Shown piece after piece: positions 8,726-17,153 of a stretch of 64,000 bases of DNA. Under the pieces are notes generated by a model, which saw only the letters and a program-made list of their open reading frames with translations, searched no databases and was not told where the DNA came from. Both the position numbers and the translations under genes were made by a program. How positions within the stretch are numbered: the stretch's first letter is position 1; each line of letters begins with the position of its first letter. The stretch is from contig DATGFP010000117.1 of assembly GCA_035309005.1 (NCBI GenBank), forward strand, positions 42,713 to 106,712, read 5' to 3'. Source of the DNA: DATARH01 sp035309005 (GTDB lineage: Bacteria > Pseudomonadota > Alphaproteobacteria > ATCC43930 > CGMCC-115725).

Positions 8726-9439
8726 CTAGAGATCGAGCACCGCCTCCCGGCACACCTGGATCCGTCGCTTGTTGCGCACCGTGTAGAACAACGGCGTCGC
8801 GGCAGGTGCGCTCCCGTCGCGCAAGGCTATCGCGCGACGCAGCATGAACTGGCTGACGTCGCGGAACGGCGCCAGCGGACGCCGGCCAATCGGATGCCAG
8901 CCGACGTCTTCGAGTTCATCGGTCGACACCGGATCACCGACGACGGCGCTGCTGTCCGCAAGAAAAAAGCGGGTGTTGAAGCGGCGAAAGACTGCGGTCG
9001 GGGTGATCGCTCGCCCGACATATTCGAGCGCGTCGAGCGCCGCGGCGATGTTGCGTTCGGCATAGGCCGTCTCAATGAGGCTGAGCCCGCGCGTGGCGCC
9101 CGGCGGCGGATTAGCGGGCGCGCTGTCGGACGCTGCGGGACGGCCCACCAGCACGCCCGCCTCTTCCCAGGTTTCCCGCAACGCGGCGCGCGCGCTGTGC
9201 CGCAGCCGGGGCGGCAGCCGCTCGCCGCCGGCTTCGACGTGCCACGGCCGGCGGTCCTCGGGATCGATCGCGCCGCCCGGAAACACCCAGACCCCGGGCA
9301 TGAATTTGACATGCTCCGGCCGCCGGCCGGCTAGGAGCTCGAGGCCGCGCCCCTCCCCGCGCAGCACGATCAGCGAGGCCGCATCGCGCGGCCGCACGAT
9401 CGCGGGTCTGGCGCGGACCGCCTCGGAAGCGTCGTTCAT
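8726..9439 (-). CDS. NUDIX hydrolase
   Basis: A 237-residue NUDIX family protein. The NUDIX box is visible at about residues 65-105: GGAIDPED, then RAALRETWEEAGVLVG (the RExxEExG core is RETWEEAG). An insertion between the glycine-rich start and the helix, and a longer C-terminal part, resemble the NUDT19/RNPP-like long NUDIX proteins that act on CoA derivatives or other nucleoside diphosphates. The ATG at 9439 is taken because it gives a family-length protein; the reading frame stays open far upstream, but that part lies across the gamma-glutamyltransferase gene in another frame. Seventeen bases separate it from that gene. Confidence 0.85.
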   Translation of the reverse strand: MNDASEAVRARPAIVRPRDAASLIVLRGEGRGLELLAGRRPEHVKFMPGVWVFPGGAIDPEDRRPWHVEAGGERLPPRLRHSARAALRETWEEAGVLVGRPAASDSAPANPPPGATRGLSLIETAYAERNIAAALDALEYVGRAITPTAVFRRFNTRFFLADSSAVVGDPVSTDELEDVGWHPIGRRPLAPFRDVSQFMLRRAIALRDGSAPAATPLFYTVRNKRRIQVCREAVLDL

Positions 9440-9456
9440 CGCCGATGCGCCGATGG

Positions 9457-11025
9457 TCAGGCCTCTTTCCCCGGCTCGGCGATGGCGGCCGACCACGGCG
9501 ACATCACGTCGGCGACGCCGTAGGCGAGCCCATCGTCGCTGCGCAGCACGAGATTGGGGCAGGCAAAATTCGACGGCCATACCGTGTGCTCGACCAGCGC
9601 CGCGCTGGCGCGCGAGGCTAGCCGCTCGCGGATCGGCTCGGACAGCCGGCGGTCGATTGCAATCCCGGTCTCGCCGCTGACGTCGATGCGCGGATGGTGT
9701 GCCGCCTCGCCCGGCGTCATCGCGAAATCGACGATGAAGCTCGCGAGCTGCACCACGGCGGCGAGAATGCGCCGCCCGCCCGACGCGCCGACCCCAAAGC
9801 GGGCGCGGCCGTCGCGCGCCGCCACCAGAGGGCACATGTTGCTCAGGGCCCGCTTGCCCGGCGCCAGCGAATTGGGGCGACCCGGCCGCGGGTCGAACCA
9901 CATCACCCCATTGTTCATCAGGATGCCGGTCTGTGGCAGTACGTAGCGGCTGCCGAAGGTCGACAACAGCGTCGTCGTCAGGGCGGCGATGCCGCCTTCG
10001 CGATCGACCGCCGTGATGTGGGTGGTGCAGCTCTCGCCCGGCGGCCGAACGTCGCCGAGGCCGGCGAGCCGCGCGTGGTAGGATTGCTGCAAGGCATCGA
10101 TCAGCGTCTCGAAGTAGACCGCGTCGGGCGCCTGCGCGAAGCGCTTGCTCGACAGCCGGTCGAGCACGTCGGCCAGCGTCGGCGCCGCGGTCAGCCCGCG
10201 CGCCGCGTGCATCGAATAGTCGCGATAGGGGATTTCCAGCGACGGCACGAGACGCGCCCGGCACGCCGCCAGATCGTCCGCCGACAAGACGCCGCCGCCC
10301 TGCCGAGCGTCCGCCGAGATCGCCGCCGCGATGTCGCCGCGATAAAAATCGTCTGGCCCGAATTCGGCAAGCCGTGTCAGCGTGTCGGCGAGGCGGCCGA
10401 GCTGCAGCGCCGGCGCCTCGCCGTTCGGCGGGCTTACCGGCGGCAGGTCGCCCGGCAGCCAGACCCGCCGGCTTTCCTCGTAGCGCCGCAGATCCTGGGC
10501 CGCGCTCGCGGTCTTCAGGGTCACCCACCAGTCGACCGGCAGCCCCTGGCGGGCCAATGCCACCGCCGGCGCGACAAGGTCGCGCCACGGCGTGCGGCCG
10601 AACCGTTCGACCGCCAGCGCATAGCCGCGCACCGCGCTCGGGATCGCGAAAGAGGCTGGCCCGTGCATGTTGCGGTCGCCCTCGACCTGAGGCCAGGTGA
10701 AAAGTTCGGTGCGCGTCTCGCCGGTCAACGGATAGGCAGCCGGGTCGAGCCCCGCCGGGGAAATCGGGCCGAAATCGACGACTTCAGCGCGGCCGCCACC
10801 CGGCGGGTGGACGACCATGAAGCCAATGCCGCCGAGCCCGCTGTTCCACGGCTCGCGCACCGCGAGCGCGAAGGCGGTCGCGACCACCGCGTCAACCGCG
10901 CCACCGCCGGCCGCCAGCACCTCGGCGCCGACCGCCGCGGCCACCCCGTTCTGGGCCACGACGACGCCGCCGCGCGAGGCGGCGACCGGCTTCCTGATCA
11001 CCCAGTTCTGCATCAGCTGCGGCAT
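9457..11025 (-). CDS. Gamma-glutamyltransferase family protein
   Basis: A 522-residue N-terminal-nucleophile hydrolase. Visible family features are GGVVVAQNGVAAAVG and GGGAVDAVVATAFAL at the N-terminus, the self-processing threonine in SCTTHITAVDREG near residue 330, and MNNGVMWFDPRPG and GVGASGGRRI afterwards. These enzymes cleave gamma-glutamyl bonds of glutathione and related compounds or act as cephalosporin-type acylases. No signal peptide is seen, so the protein may be cytoplasmic. It starts one base after the stop of the DUF427 gene and is probably translated from the same message. Confidence 0.87.
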   Translation of the reverse strand: MPQLMQNWVIRKPVAASRGGVVVAQNGVAAAVGAEVLAAGGGAVDAVVATAFALAVREPWNSGLGGIGFMVVHPPGGGRAEVVDFGPISPAGLDPAAYPLTGETRTELFTWPQVEGDRNMHGPASFAIPSAVRGYALAVERFGRTPWRDLVAPAVALARQGLPVDWWVTLKTASAAQDLRRYEESRRVWLPGDLPPVSPPNGEAPALQLGRLADTLTRLAEFGPDDFYRGDIAAAISADARQGGGVLSADDLAACRARLVPSLEIPYRDYSMHAARGLTAAPTLADVLDRLSSKRFAQAPDAVYFETLIDALQQSYHARLAGLGDVRPPGESCTTHITAVDREGGIAALTTTLLSTFGSRYVLPQTGILMNNGVMWFDPRPGRPNSLAPGKRALSNMCPLVAARDGRARFGVGASGGRRILAAVVQLASFIVDFAMTPGEAAHHPRIDVSGETGIAIDRRLSEPIRERLASRASAALVEHTVWPSNFACPNLVLRSDDGLAYGVADVMSPWSAAIAEPGKEA

Positions 11026-11026
11026 C

Positions 11027-11416
11027 TCACATTACCTCGAGGGCATCGACGCGGCTCTTGTAGAAAGCGTAATAGCCGGCGAGGCCCGTCGCCTCGTCAA
11101 ACGGCGCCTGGTAGGCCCAGACCGCGTTTTCGGCGGCGGTTTTGCCGCCGCCGCCGGCGACCTCGATCGTCCAGTACGAACACTCGCCCTTGAACGGGCA
11201 ATAGGTATGGTGGGCGGTCGGCTGCAGCAGATCGAGCCGCACGTCCTTTTCCGGAAAGTAATGGACCGGCTGGTGGCCGGTTTCCTCGCACCGCACCGTG
11301 GCAATGCTGTCGGCGATCACGGCGCCGGCAAAGCTGACGCGCACCCGCCGCGCCTCGGGCAACAGATCGACCCGGTGCTCGGGCTTGGTGGCATAACCGG
11401 GAGCGGGATTGGCCAT
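11027..11416 (-). CDS. DUF427 family protein
   Basis: A 129-residue protein of the DUF427 family, a small barrel fold of unknown function. Conserved features are RVRVSFAGAVIADS, the HYFPEKDVRLDLL segment, THHTYCPFKGECSYW with the invariant CPFKG, and AVWAYQAPF. Complete by family length. It sits tightly between a small secreted protein gene and gamma-glutamyltransferase in the minus-strand run. Confidence 0.85.
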   Translation of the reverse strand: MANPAPGYATKPEHRVDLLPEARRVRVSFAGAVIADSIATVRCEETGHQPVHYFPEKDVRLDLLQPTAHHTYCPFKGECSYWTIEVAGGGGKTAAENAVWAYQAPFDEATGLAGYYAFYKSRVDALEVM

Positions 11417-11431
11417 CTATCCCTCCTCTTT

Positions 11432-11725
11432 TCAGCGGATCGTTTCGGATGGCGGCGCCTGGTTGCGGTGCGGCGCCGGCCGCTGCCCGCCGCACTGGAA
11501 CGAGGCAAGGCAGCTTTCATGCAGCTGCGGATCGGTCACGGGACCGCATTCCTGGGCGATCCGCTTGGCGCGAAAGGCCGGGTTGGAGCACAGCAGCTGC
11601 TCATATTGCTGGCTTTCGCGGACGTTTTGTTGGGCACCCTGGTTGGCGTCCGATTGCGCCCAGGCGGCACCCGACGCGACGATCAGCGCAACCCCGGCAA
11701 GAGAGGTCAAATAGCCCCGACGCAT
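11432..11725 (-). CDS. Small secreted protein, unknown
   Basis: A 97-residue protein with a clear Sec signal peptide: basic start MRRGY, hydrophobic core LAGVALIVASGAAWA and likely cleavage after AWA-Q. The mature part is short, Gln-rich and has four cysteines (in QLLCSNP, QECGP, ESCLA and QCGG), likely forming two disulfides in the periplasm. I recognise no family. The reading is supported by codon position and its fit between two genes of the same strand (15 and 40 bases). Confidence 0.65.
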   Translation of the reverse strand: MRRGYLTSLAGVALIVASGAAWAQSDANQGAQQNVRESQQYEQLLCSNPAFRAKRIAQECGPVTDPQLHESCLASFQCGGQRPAPHRNQAPPSETIR

Positions 11726-11765
11726 GGCTCAGCTCCTGGTTTTTTGGTCCCCTTGGGGTGGCGGG

Positions 11766-12524
11766 TCAGCCAACCATCGTCAACCCGCCGCTGACGCTCA
11801 ACACCTGGCCGGTGATGTAATCGGACCGCCGGCCGAGAAAAAACATTACCGCCTCGGCGATCTCCTCGGGCTGCGCGATGCGGCGGAACGGGATCGCCCG
11901 GGTCAGCGCCTCGCGCATCCGCTCCGGTTGGCGCTGGAACAGCGGCGTATCGGTCGGGCCCGGACAGACGCAATTGACATTGATATGGTAGCGCGCCAGT
12001 TCGCGCGCCAGTGATTTGGTGAAGGCGATGAGGCCGCCCTTGGCCGCCGCATAGACCGTCTCGCCGGTGCTGCCGACGCGGCCGGCGTCGCTCGCGATGT
12101 TGACGATCTTGCCGGCTTGCGCGACGACCATCGACGACAGTAGCGCGCGGCTCAGGCGCACCGCGCCCAACAGGTTGATCTGGATCAGCTGGTCCCACAT
12201 CTCCGGCGGATTTTCGAGAAACGGCTGGATGCGGTCCCAGCCGGCGCCGTTGACCAGCCCGTCGACCTGTCCATCGAAGATTGCGGCCCGCGCCGCGACC
12301 GCCGCCGCAAAATCCTCGATCGCCCCGGGCTGCGTCAGGTCGAGCGGCAGGAACTCGATGGCGAGCCCGTCGCGCGCCGCTTCCTCGGCAACCGCATGCC
12401 CGCCCGCTTCGTCGATATCGCCGACAAACACCCGCGCCCCTTCGTGCGCCAGAAGGCGCGCGGTCGCCCTGCCGATACCCGACGCGCCGCCGGTGACGAC
12501 GACGGTGCGGTCCTCCATCTCCAT
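11766..12524 (-). CDS. SDR family oxidoreductase
   Basis: Classical short-chain dehydrogenase, 252 aa. The NAD(P) site is VVTGGASGIGRATARLL, with a D (residue ~37, VGDID) after beta-2 that suggests NAD preference. NGAGWD, the catalytic Ser in NIASDAGRVGS and YAAAKGG (Tyr/Lys) are present, as is a C-terminal ITGQVLSVSGGLTM typical of FabG-like or 2-hydroxycyclohexanecarboxyl-CoA dehydrogenase relatives. The substrate cannot be told from sequence. It is the first gene of the minus-strand run and diverges from the P450 pair, so the 146 bases between them should hold promoters for both. Confidence 0.87.
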   Translation of the reverse strand: MEMEDRTVVVTGGASGIGRATARLLAHEGARVFVGDIDEAGGHAVAEEAARDGLAIEFLPLDLTQPGAIEDFAAAVAARAAIFDGQVDGLVNGAGWDRIQPFLENPPEMWDQLIQINLLGAVRLSRALLSSMVVAQAGKIVNIASDAGRVGSTGETVYAAAKGGLIAFTKSLARELARYHINVNCVCPGPTDTPLFQRQPERMREALTRAIPFRRIAQPEEIAEAVMFFLGRRSDYITGQVLSVSGGLTMVG

Positions 12525-12670
12525 CGCGCTGCCCTTCCGAAACCCGCGCCGCGGCGATGTTCGACGCTGCCGCTGGCCGGTGTCAATCGCCTCGCGGCGG
12601 CCGCAATGTTTGCGCCCCGGGTCGAGTGCGTTACTGTCGGGGCCGCTGTTGCAGCGAACGGGGGGCCGCG

Positions 12671-14065
12671 ATGAGTGGGGCGGGGGAGGTCGAGCGACGG
12701 CCCCATCCGGCGATGCCGCCGCGGCCGGCCCGGCCGCTCTCGACCTACCGGCTGCTGCGGATCGCGCAGGCCAATTCGCTGGCGGCCTGCGATGACGAAT
12801 TGTTCGACGAGCTGGTGGTCGAGCGGCGGCTTTTGAGGCGGCGGTTTTTCGTCGTCAGCGATCCCGACGGCATCCGCCGTGTGCTGCAGGACAATTATGA
12901 CAATTACCCGCGCCTGACGTGGATCAGGCGGGTCTTCGAGTTCGCCTCGGGCAGCGGCATGCTGCACGCCGAGGGGACGCCGTGGCGGCAGCACCGCCGC
13001 CTGATCAACCCGACCCTCGATCACCGCGCGCTGTTGCCCGACGTGCCGATGCTGGTCGAGCTGGCCGAGGCGATGGCGCAGCACATGGCGGCGCTGCCGG
13101 CCGGGCAGGAGATCGACACCCACGAGGCTTTCCGGCACCTGATCACGCTGTCGACTGGCCACGTCTTTGCCGGCGTCGACCGCGCGCTCGACCCGATGAT
13201 CGACCGCATGGGGCAGTATCCCGGGCGCTACGGCCTGATTGATTTGCTGCCGACGCCGGGCTGGCTGCGGGCGCTCGACCGCCACCGCAAAACCCGCACC
13301 GAGGCCGCCGGCTTCGCGCCGCTCCTTGACCGACTGATCGCGGAGCGCTGCAGCGCCGCCTACGCCGGCCCCCAGGATTTGTTATGGCGCTTAGCCAACG
13401 CGCGCGACCGCGAAAGCGGCGCCGGGCTCAGCCGCGCCGAACTGCACGACGAGATCCTGACCCTCGGCGCCACCTCGGCGACCTCGCTGCGCCCGCTGCC
13501 GTGGATCTGGTATCTGCTGGCGACACATCCGGGCGCCGAGGAGAAGTTGCACGGCGAGCTCGACCGGGTGCTCGGCGGGCGCGCGCCCACCGCCGGCGAC
13601 CTGCCGAAGCTCGTCTATCTGCGCCAGGTGCTCGACGAGACGATGCGGCTCTACCCGCCGCTGCCGATCATGATGATGCGCACCGCCGCGGCCGATGACG
13701 TGGTCTGTGGCCGGCGGGTGCCGCGCCGTTCGATCGTCGCGATCATGCCCTGGGTGGTGCATCGCCACCGCAAGCTGTGGCGTGACCCCGACCGCTTCGA
13801 CCCGGACCGGTTCGAGCCGGCCGAAGCTGCGGCGCGGTCGCGCTATGCCTATCTGCCATTCGCCGCTGGCCCGCATGTCTGCGTCGGCGCGTCGCTGGCG
13901 ATGCTGCAGCTGACGGTCGCGACGGCGGTGCTGGCGCAGCGCTTCCGCTTCCGCCTCGTCGCCGGCCGCACCGTCGAGCCGACCGCCTGGACCAACATCC
14001 GGCCACGCGACGGCATATGGATGACGGTCGAACCGCGCGTCGCCGCGGCGAGCCGCGCGGCCTGA
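12671..14065 (+). CDS. Cytochrome P450, tandem copy 1
   Basis: A 464-residue soluble P450. The heme-binding loop is FAAGPHVCVG with ligand Cys404; the K-helix ExxR is LDETMRLYPP (Glu323, Arg326). The I-helix motif is unusual: ATSAT at 267-271 stands where A-G-x-(D/E)-T is normal, so the acidic residue of the acid-alcohol pair is Ala and the glycine is Thr, while Thr271 is kept. ATG at 12671 follows a GGGGGG stretch. The neighbour downstream is a close paralogue. The ferredoxin and reductase at 24.8-26.4 kb are possible electron donors. Substrate unknown. Confidence 0.88.
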   Translation: MSGAGEVERRPHPAMPPRPARPLSTYRLLRIAQANSLAACDDELFDELVVERRLLRRRFFVVSDPDGIRRVLQDNYDNYPRLTWIRRVFEFASGSGMLHAEGTPWRQHRRLINPTLDHRALLPDVPMLVELAEAMAQHMAALPAGQEIDTHEAFRHLITLSTGHVFAGVDRALDPMIDRMGQYPGRYGLIDLLPTPGWLRALDRHRKTRTEAAGFAPLLDRLIAERCSAAYAGPQDLLWRLANARDRESGAGLSRAELHDEILTLGATSATSLRPLPWIWYLLATHPGAEEKLHGELDRVLGGRAPTAGDLPKLVYLRQVLDETMRLYPPLPIMMMRTAAADDVVCGRRVPRRSIVAIMPWVVHRHRKLWRDPDRFDPDRFEPAEAAARSRYAYLPFAAGPHVCVGASLAMLQLTVATAVLAQRFRFRLVAGRTVEPTAWTNIRPRDGIWMTVEPRVAAASRAA

Positions 14066-14089
14066 TTGGTGGCACTGCCGGCGACGGCC

Positions 14090-15448
14090 ATGCCAGAGGC
14101 CGCGCTGCCGCGCATGGCGATGCCGCCGCGACCGGCCCGGCCGCTCTCGACTTTCGCGCTGTTGCGTACCCTGCCGGCAAATTCGCTCGCCGCCTGCGAC
14201 GACGCGCTGTTCGACGAACTCTTCGTCGCGCGCCGCTATCTGTGGCGCCGCGTCTTCGTGGTCAGCGACCCTGACGGCATCCGGCGGGTATTGCAGGACA
14301 ATACCGACAATTACCTGCGGGTCTCGCCGGTGCGTCGCGCCTTCGAGTTCAGCGCGCAGGGCGGCATGGTGTGCCTCGAGGGCGAAGCCTGGTGGCGGCA
14401 TCGCCGCATCATCAACCCGGCGCTGGACCACCGCGCGTTGCGCCCCGACCTGCCGACGCTGATCCGGCTGACCGAGGCGGCGGCCGAGCATCTGGCCGCG
14501 CTGCCGCCGGGCCAGCCGTTCGAGATCGGCCGCACCCTGACCCATCTCTTGACTCGCACCAGTGGCTGGGTGTTTGCCGGGAACGAGCCCGAGATCGACG
14601 CGATGCTGGTGCGGATGGGGCGCTATCCGGAAAAATACGGCGTCTTCGACCTCTTGCCGCTGCCGCGCCGGCTGCGCTTCGTCGACCGCTGGCGCCGCAG
14701 CCGGGCCGGTCCGGAGACCTATTACGCCCTGCTCGACCGCCTGATCGCCAAGCGCCGGAGCGCCGATTACCGCGGCGGCCGGGACCTGCTATGGCGCCTC
14801 GCCAACACGCCGGATCGCCAGACCGGGCAGCATCTGAGCGACGCGGAAATCCGCGACGAGGTGCTGACCCTGGCCGCGACCGCGGCGACGCCGCTGCGGC
14901 CGATGATGTGGCTGTGGTACCTGCTGGCGCTGCACCCCGAGGTCGAGCAGCGTCTGCACGTCGAACTCGCCGAGGTTCTCGGCGGCGGCTCGCCCGCTCC
15001 CGAGGATCTTGGTCGCCTGGTTTACCTGCGCCAGGTGCTGGACGAGACGATGCGGCTCTACCCGCCATTGCCGCTGACGCTACGAAGCGCGGCGGCCGAC
15101 GATATGGTTTGCGGCCACCGCGTGCCGCGGGGCTCTGTGGTGGCGATCATCCCGTGGGTCGTCCACCGTCACCGCCGGCTGTGGCAGCACCCCGAGCGCT
15201 TCGATCCCGAGCGTTTCGCGCCCGAGCGGACGAGCGCGCGGCCGCGCTACTCCTATTTGCCGTTCGGGGTCGGGCCGCATGTCTGCCCGGGCGCCGCGCT
15301 GGCATTGAACGAAGTCTTGATCGCGGTCGCCGTCCTGGCGCAGCGCTTCCGCTTCCGCCTGGTGCCCGACCAGCAGGTGGAGCCGGTCGCCTGGACGACG
15401 CTGCGGGCCCGCCGCGGCATCCAGGTCACCCTCGAACCGCGCCGCTAG
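14090..15448 (+). CDS. Cytochrome P450, tandem copy 2
   Basis: A second P450, about 452 aa, similar to copy 1 along its whole length, including the N-terminal PPRPARPLST, VVSDPDGIRRVLQDN and the closing residues. The heme Cys is residue 399 in FGVGPHVCPG, and the ExxR is again LDETMRLYPP. The I-helix reads ATAAT (263-267), again lacking the acidic residue. ATG at 14090 is chosen; TTG at 14066, directly after the first gene's stop, and ATG at 14114 are alternatives. The spacing implies co-transcription. A tandem duplication followed by divergence explains the pair. Confidence 0.87.
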   Translation: MPEAALPRMAMPPRPARPLSTFALLRTLPANSLAACDDALFDELFVARRYLWRRVFVVSDPDGIRRVLQDNTDNYLRVSPVRRAFEFSAQGGMVCLEGEAWWRHRRIINPALDHRALRPDLPTLIRLTEAAAEHLAALPPGQPFEIGRTLTHLLTRTSGWVFAGNEPEIDAMLVRMGRYPEKYGVFDLLPLPRRLRFVDRWRRSRAGPETYYALLDRLIAKRRSADYRGGRDLLWRLANTPDRQTGQHLSDAEIRDEVLTLAATAATPLRPMMWLWYLLALHPEVEQRLHVELAEVLGGGSPAPEDLGRLVYLRQVLDETMRLYPPLPLTLRSAAADDMVCGHRVPRGSVVAIIPWVVHRHRRLWQHPERFDPERFAPERTSARPRYSYLPFGVGPHVCPGAALALNEVLIAVAVLAQRFRFRLVPDQQVEPVAWTTLRARRGIQVTLEPRR

Positions 15449-15530
15449 ACGCCCCCCGCATTAACCCCGACATCGCGCCGCCGCTTCGGCTATCATCGCG
15501 GCCGGTCCCGGTCAGACAGCGGAAATCCTC

Positions 15531-17153
15531 ATGGCCGACATCGTACTGATCAATCCGCGTTTCTACCCGACCTATTGGGGCCTCGATTACGCCCTGCCGA
15601 TGTTCCGCAAGCAAGCGCTGCTGCCGCCGATGAACCTGGCGCTGCTGGCGGCGCTGACCCCGCCCGAGCACCGGGTCACGATCATCGACGAGAATGTCGA
15701 AGCGATCGATTTCGCGCGCTGCGCCAGGGCCGACATCGTCGGCGTCACCGGCATGGCGGTGCAGCGTATGCGGATGGCCGAGATCATCGGGGAATTGAAG
15801 GCGCGCGGCGTCTTTGTCGCGCTCGGTGGCCCCTGGGCGACGGTCAGCCCCGAGGATCTCGGGCCGCTGGCCGACGCCGTCTTCATCGGCGAGGCGGAGG
15901 AGACCTGGCCGCAGTTCCTCGCGGAGTGGGGCGCCGGCCGCCACCAGCCGCGCTACGAGCAGGCAGAGAAGACCGATATGGCCGTCGTACCGGCGCCGCG
16001 CTTCGATCTCTTGAAGATGGACCGCTACCTCTACGGCAGCCTGCAGGTGTCGCGCGGCTGCCCGTTCACCTGCGAATTCTGCGACATCATCGTGGTGTTC
16101 GGCCGCCGCCCGCGGCTCAAGAGTTCGGCGCAGGTGATCGCCGAATTGGAGAGCCTCGTCGCCAACGGGGTGCACGACGCGTTCATCGTCGACGACAACC
16201 TGATCGGCAACAAGAAGGCGATCAAGCTGATCCTGCGCGACATCATCGCCTGGCAGGAGACGCGCGGCTATCCGCTCAGCTTCGTGACCGAAGCCTCGAT
16301 CGACCTCGCCGAGGACGACGAGATGATGCGGCTGATGCTCGACGCCAACATCGACAGCGTCTTTGTCGGCATCGAATCGCCCAACGAAGAAGCGCTGCGC
16401 GAAACCAAGAAGATCCAGAATTTGACCGACCGCAGCGGCACGGCGCTGGAAAAGATTCACCGCATCCAGGAGGCCGGCATCTTTGTGTGGGGCGGCACGA
16501 TCATCGGCTTCGACCACGACGACGAAAGCGTCTTCGAGTTGCACCGGGAGTTCGTCGCGCAGTCGCGCATCGCGCAGATGATCGTCCAGGTCCTCTATGC
16601 GATCCCGCAAACCCCGCTCCATAAGCGCCTCGCGGCGGAGGGCCGGCTCGACGATGGGTTCGTGATGGCGAACTGGGGCGCCGCCGCCGCGACCAACGTG
16701 GTGCCGCTGCGGCTCAGCATGGCGGCGCTGCGCGAGGGCTATCTGAAGCTGATCAGCGACCTCTATACGCCCGACGCCTTCTTCGCGCGGATGGACGCGA
16801 TGTGCCTCGGCACCAAATGGCTGCCGGCGCCGGGGCGCACCAAACATCTGCGGCGGCACCGCCTGCGCTGGCTCAAGCTGCGGGCGTGGGCCGGCATCCA
16901 GACGCTCTACATCTTCGTGCAACTAATGCGTGTGGTGCCGGATGCGGAGTTGCGGCGGCAATACCGCCGACGGATCTGGCTCGCGATGAAGCGGCGCCCG
17001 AACATCCGCCTGATCCGGATCTATTGCATGACTTGCGCGGCGCACTTCCATTACGACCGGCTGATCGCGCAGATGACCGCGACGCCCCCATTCGTCGCGT
17101 CCGCCCCGGCGCCGTCGCAACCCGCGGCGGACGCCCGCGCCGCGGCGGATTAA
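15531..17153 (+). CDS. B12-binding radical SAM protein (DUF4070)
   Basis: A 540-residue class B-type radical SAM protein. Residues 1-140 form the cobalamin-binding domain (INPRFYPTYWG, VGVTGMAVQRM, FVALGGPWAT). The radical SAM domain follows with the cluster motif in RGCPFTCEFCDI (CxxxCxxC) near residue 180, then FGRRPRLKSSAQV, DDNLIGNKK and GIESPNEEALRETKK. The C-terminal DUF4070-like region is that of HpnP/HpnR-type enzymes, which methylate or rearrange hopanoids and other unreactive carbons. The exact substrate is unknown; no hopanoid genes are in this window. Its stop overlaps the opposite-strand gene's stop by four bases. Confidence 0.85.
   Translation: MADIVLINPRFYPTYWGLDYALPMFRKQALLPPMNLALLAALTPPEHRVTIIDENVEAIDFARCARADIVGVTGMAVQRMRMAEIIGELKARGVFVALGGPWATVSPEDLGPLADAVFIGEAEETWPQFLAEWGAGRHQPRYEQAEKTDMAVVPAPRFDLLKMDRYLYGSLQVSRGCPFTCEFCDIIVVFGRRPRLKSSAQVIAELESLVANGVHDAFIVDDNLIGNKKAIKLILRDIIAWQETRGYPLSFVTEASIDLAEDDEMMRLMLDANIDSVFVGIESPNEEALRETKKIQNLTDRSGTALEKIHRIQEAGIFVWGGTIIGFDHDDESVFELHREFVAQSRIAQMIVQVLYAIPQTPLHKRLAAEGRLDDGFVMANWGAAAATNVVPLRLSMAALREGYLKLISDLYTPDAFFARMDAMCLGTKWLPAPGRTKHLRRHRLRWLKLRAWAGIQTLYIFVQLMRVVPDAELRRQYRRRIWLAMKRRPNIRLIRIYCMTCAAHFHYDRLIAQMTATPPFVASAPAPSQPAADARAAAD

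Noticed and set aside
9439..10588. Upstream extension of the NUDIX reading frame to 620 codons
   Set aside because: The extension lies in another frame of the gamma-glutamyltransferase gene on the same strand and carries no NUDIX-family sequence; the ATG at 9439 gives the normal length.
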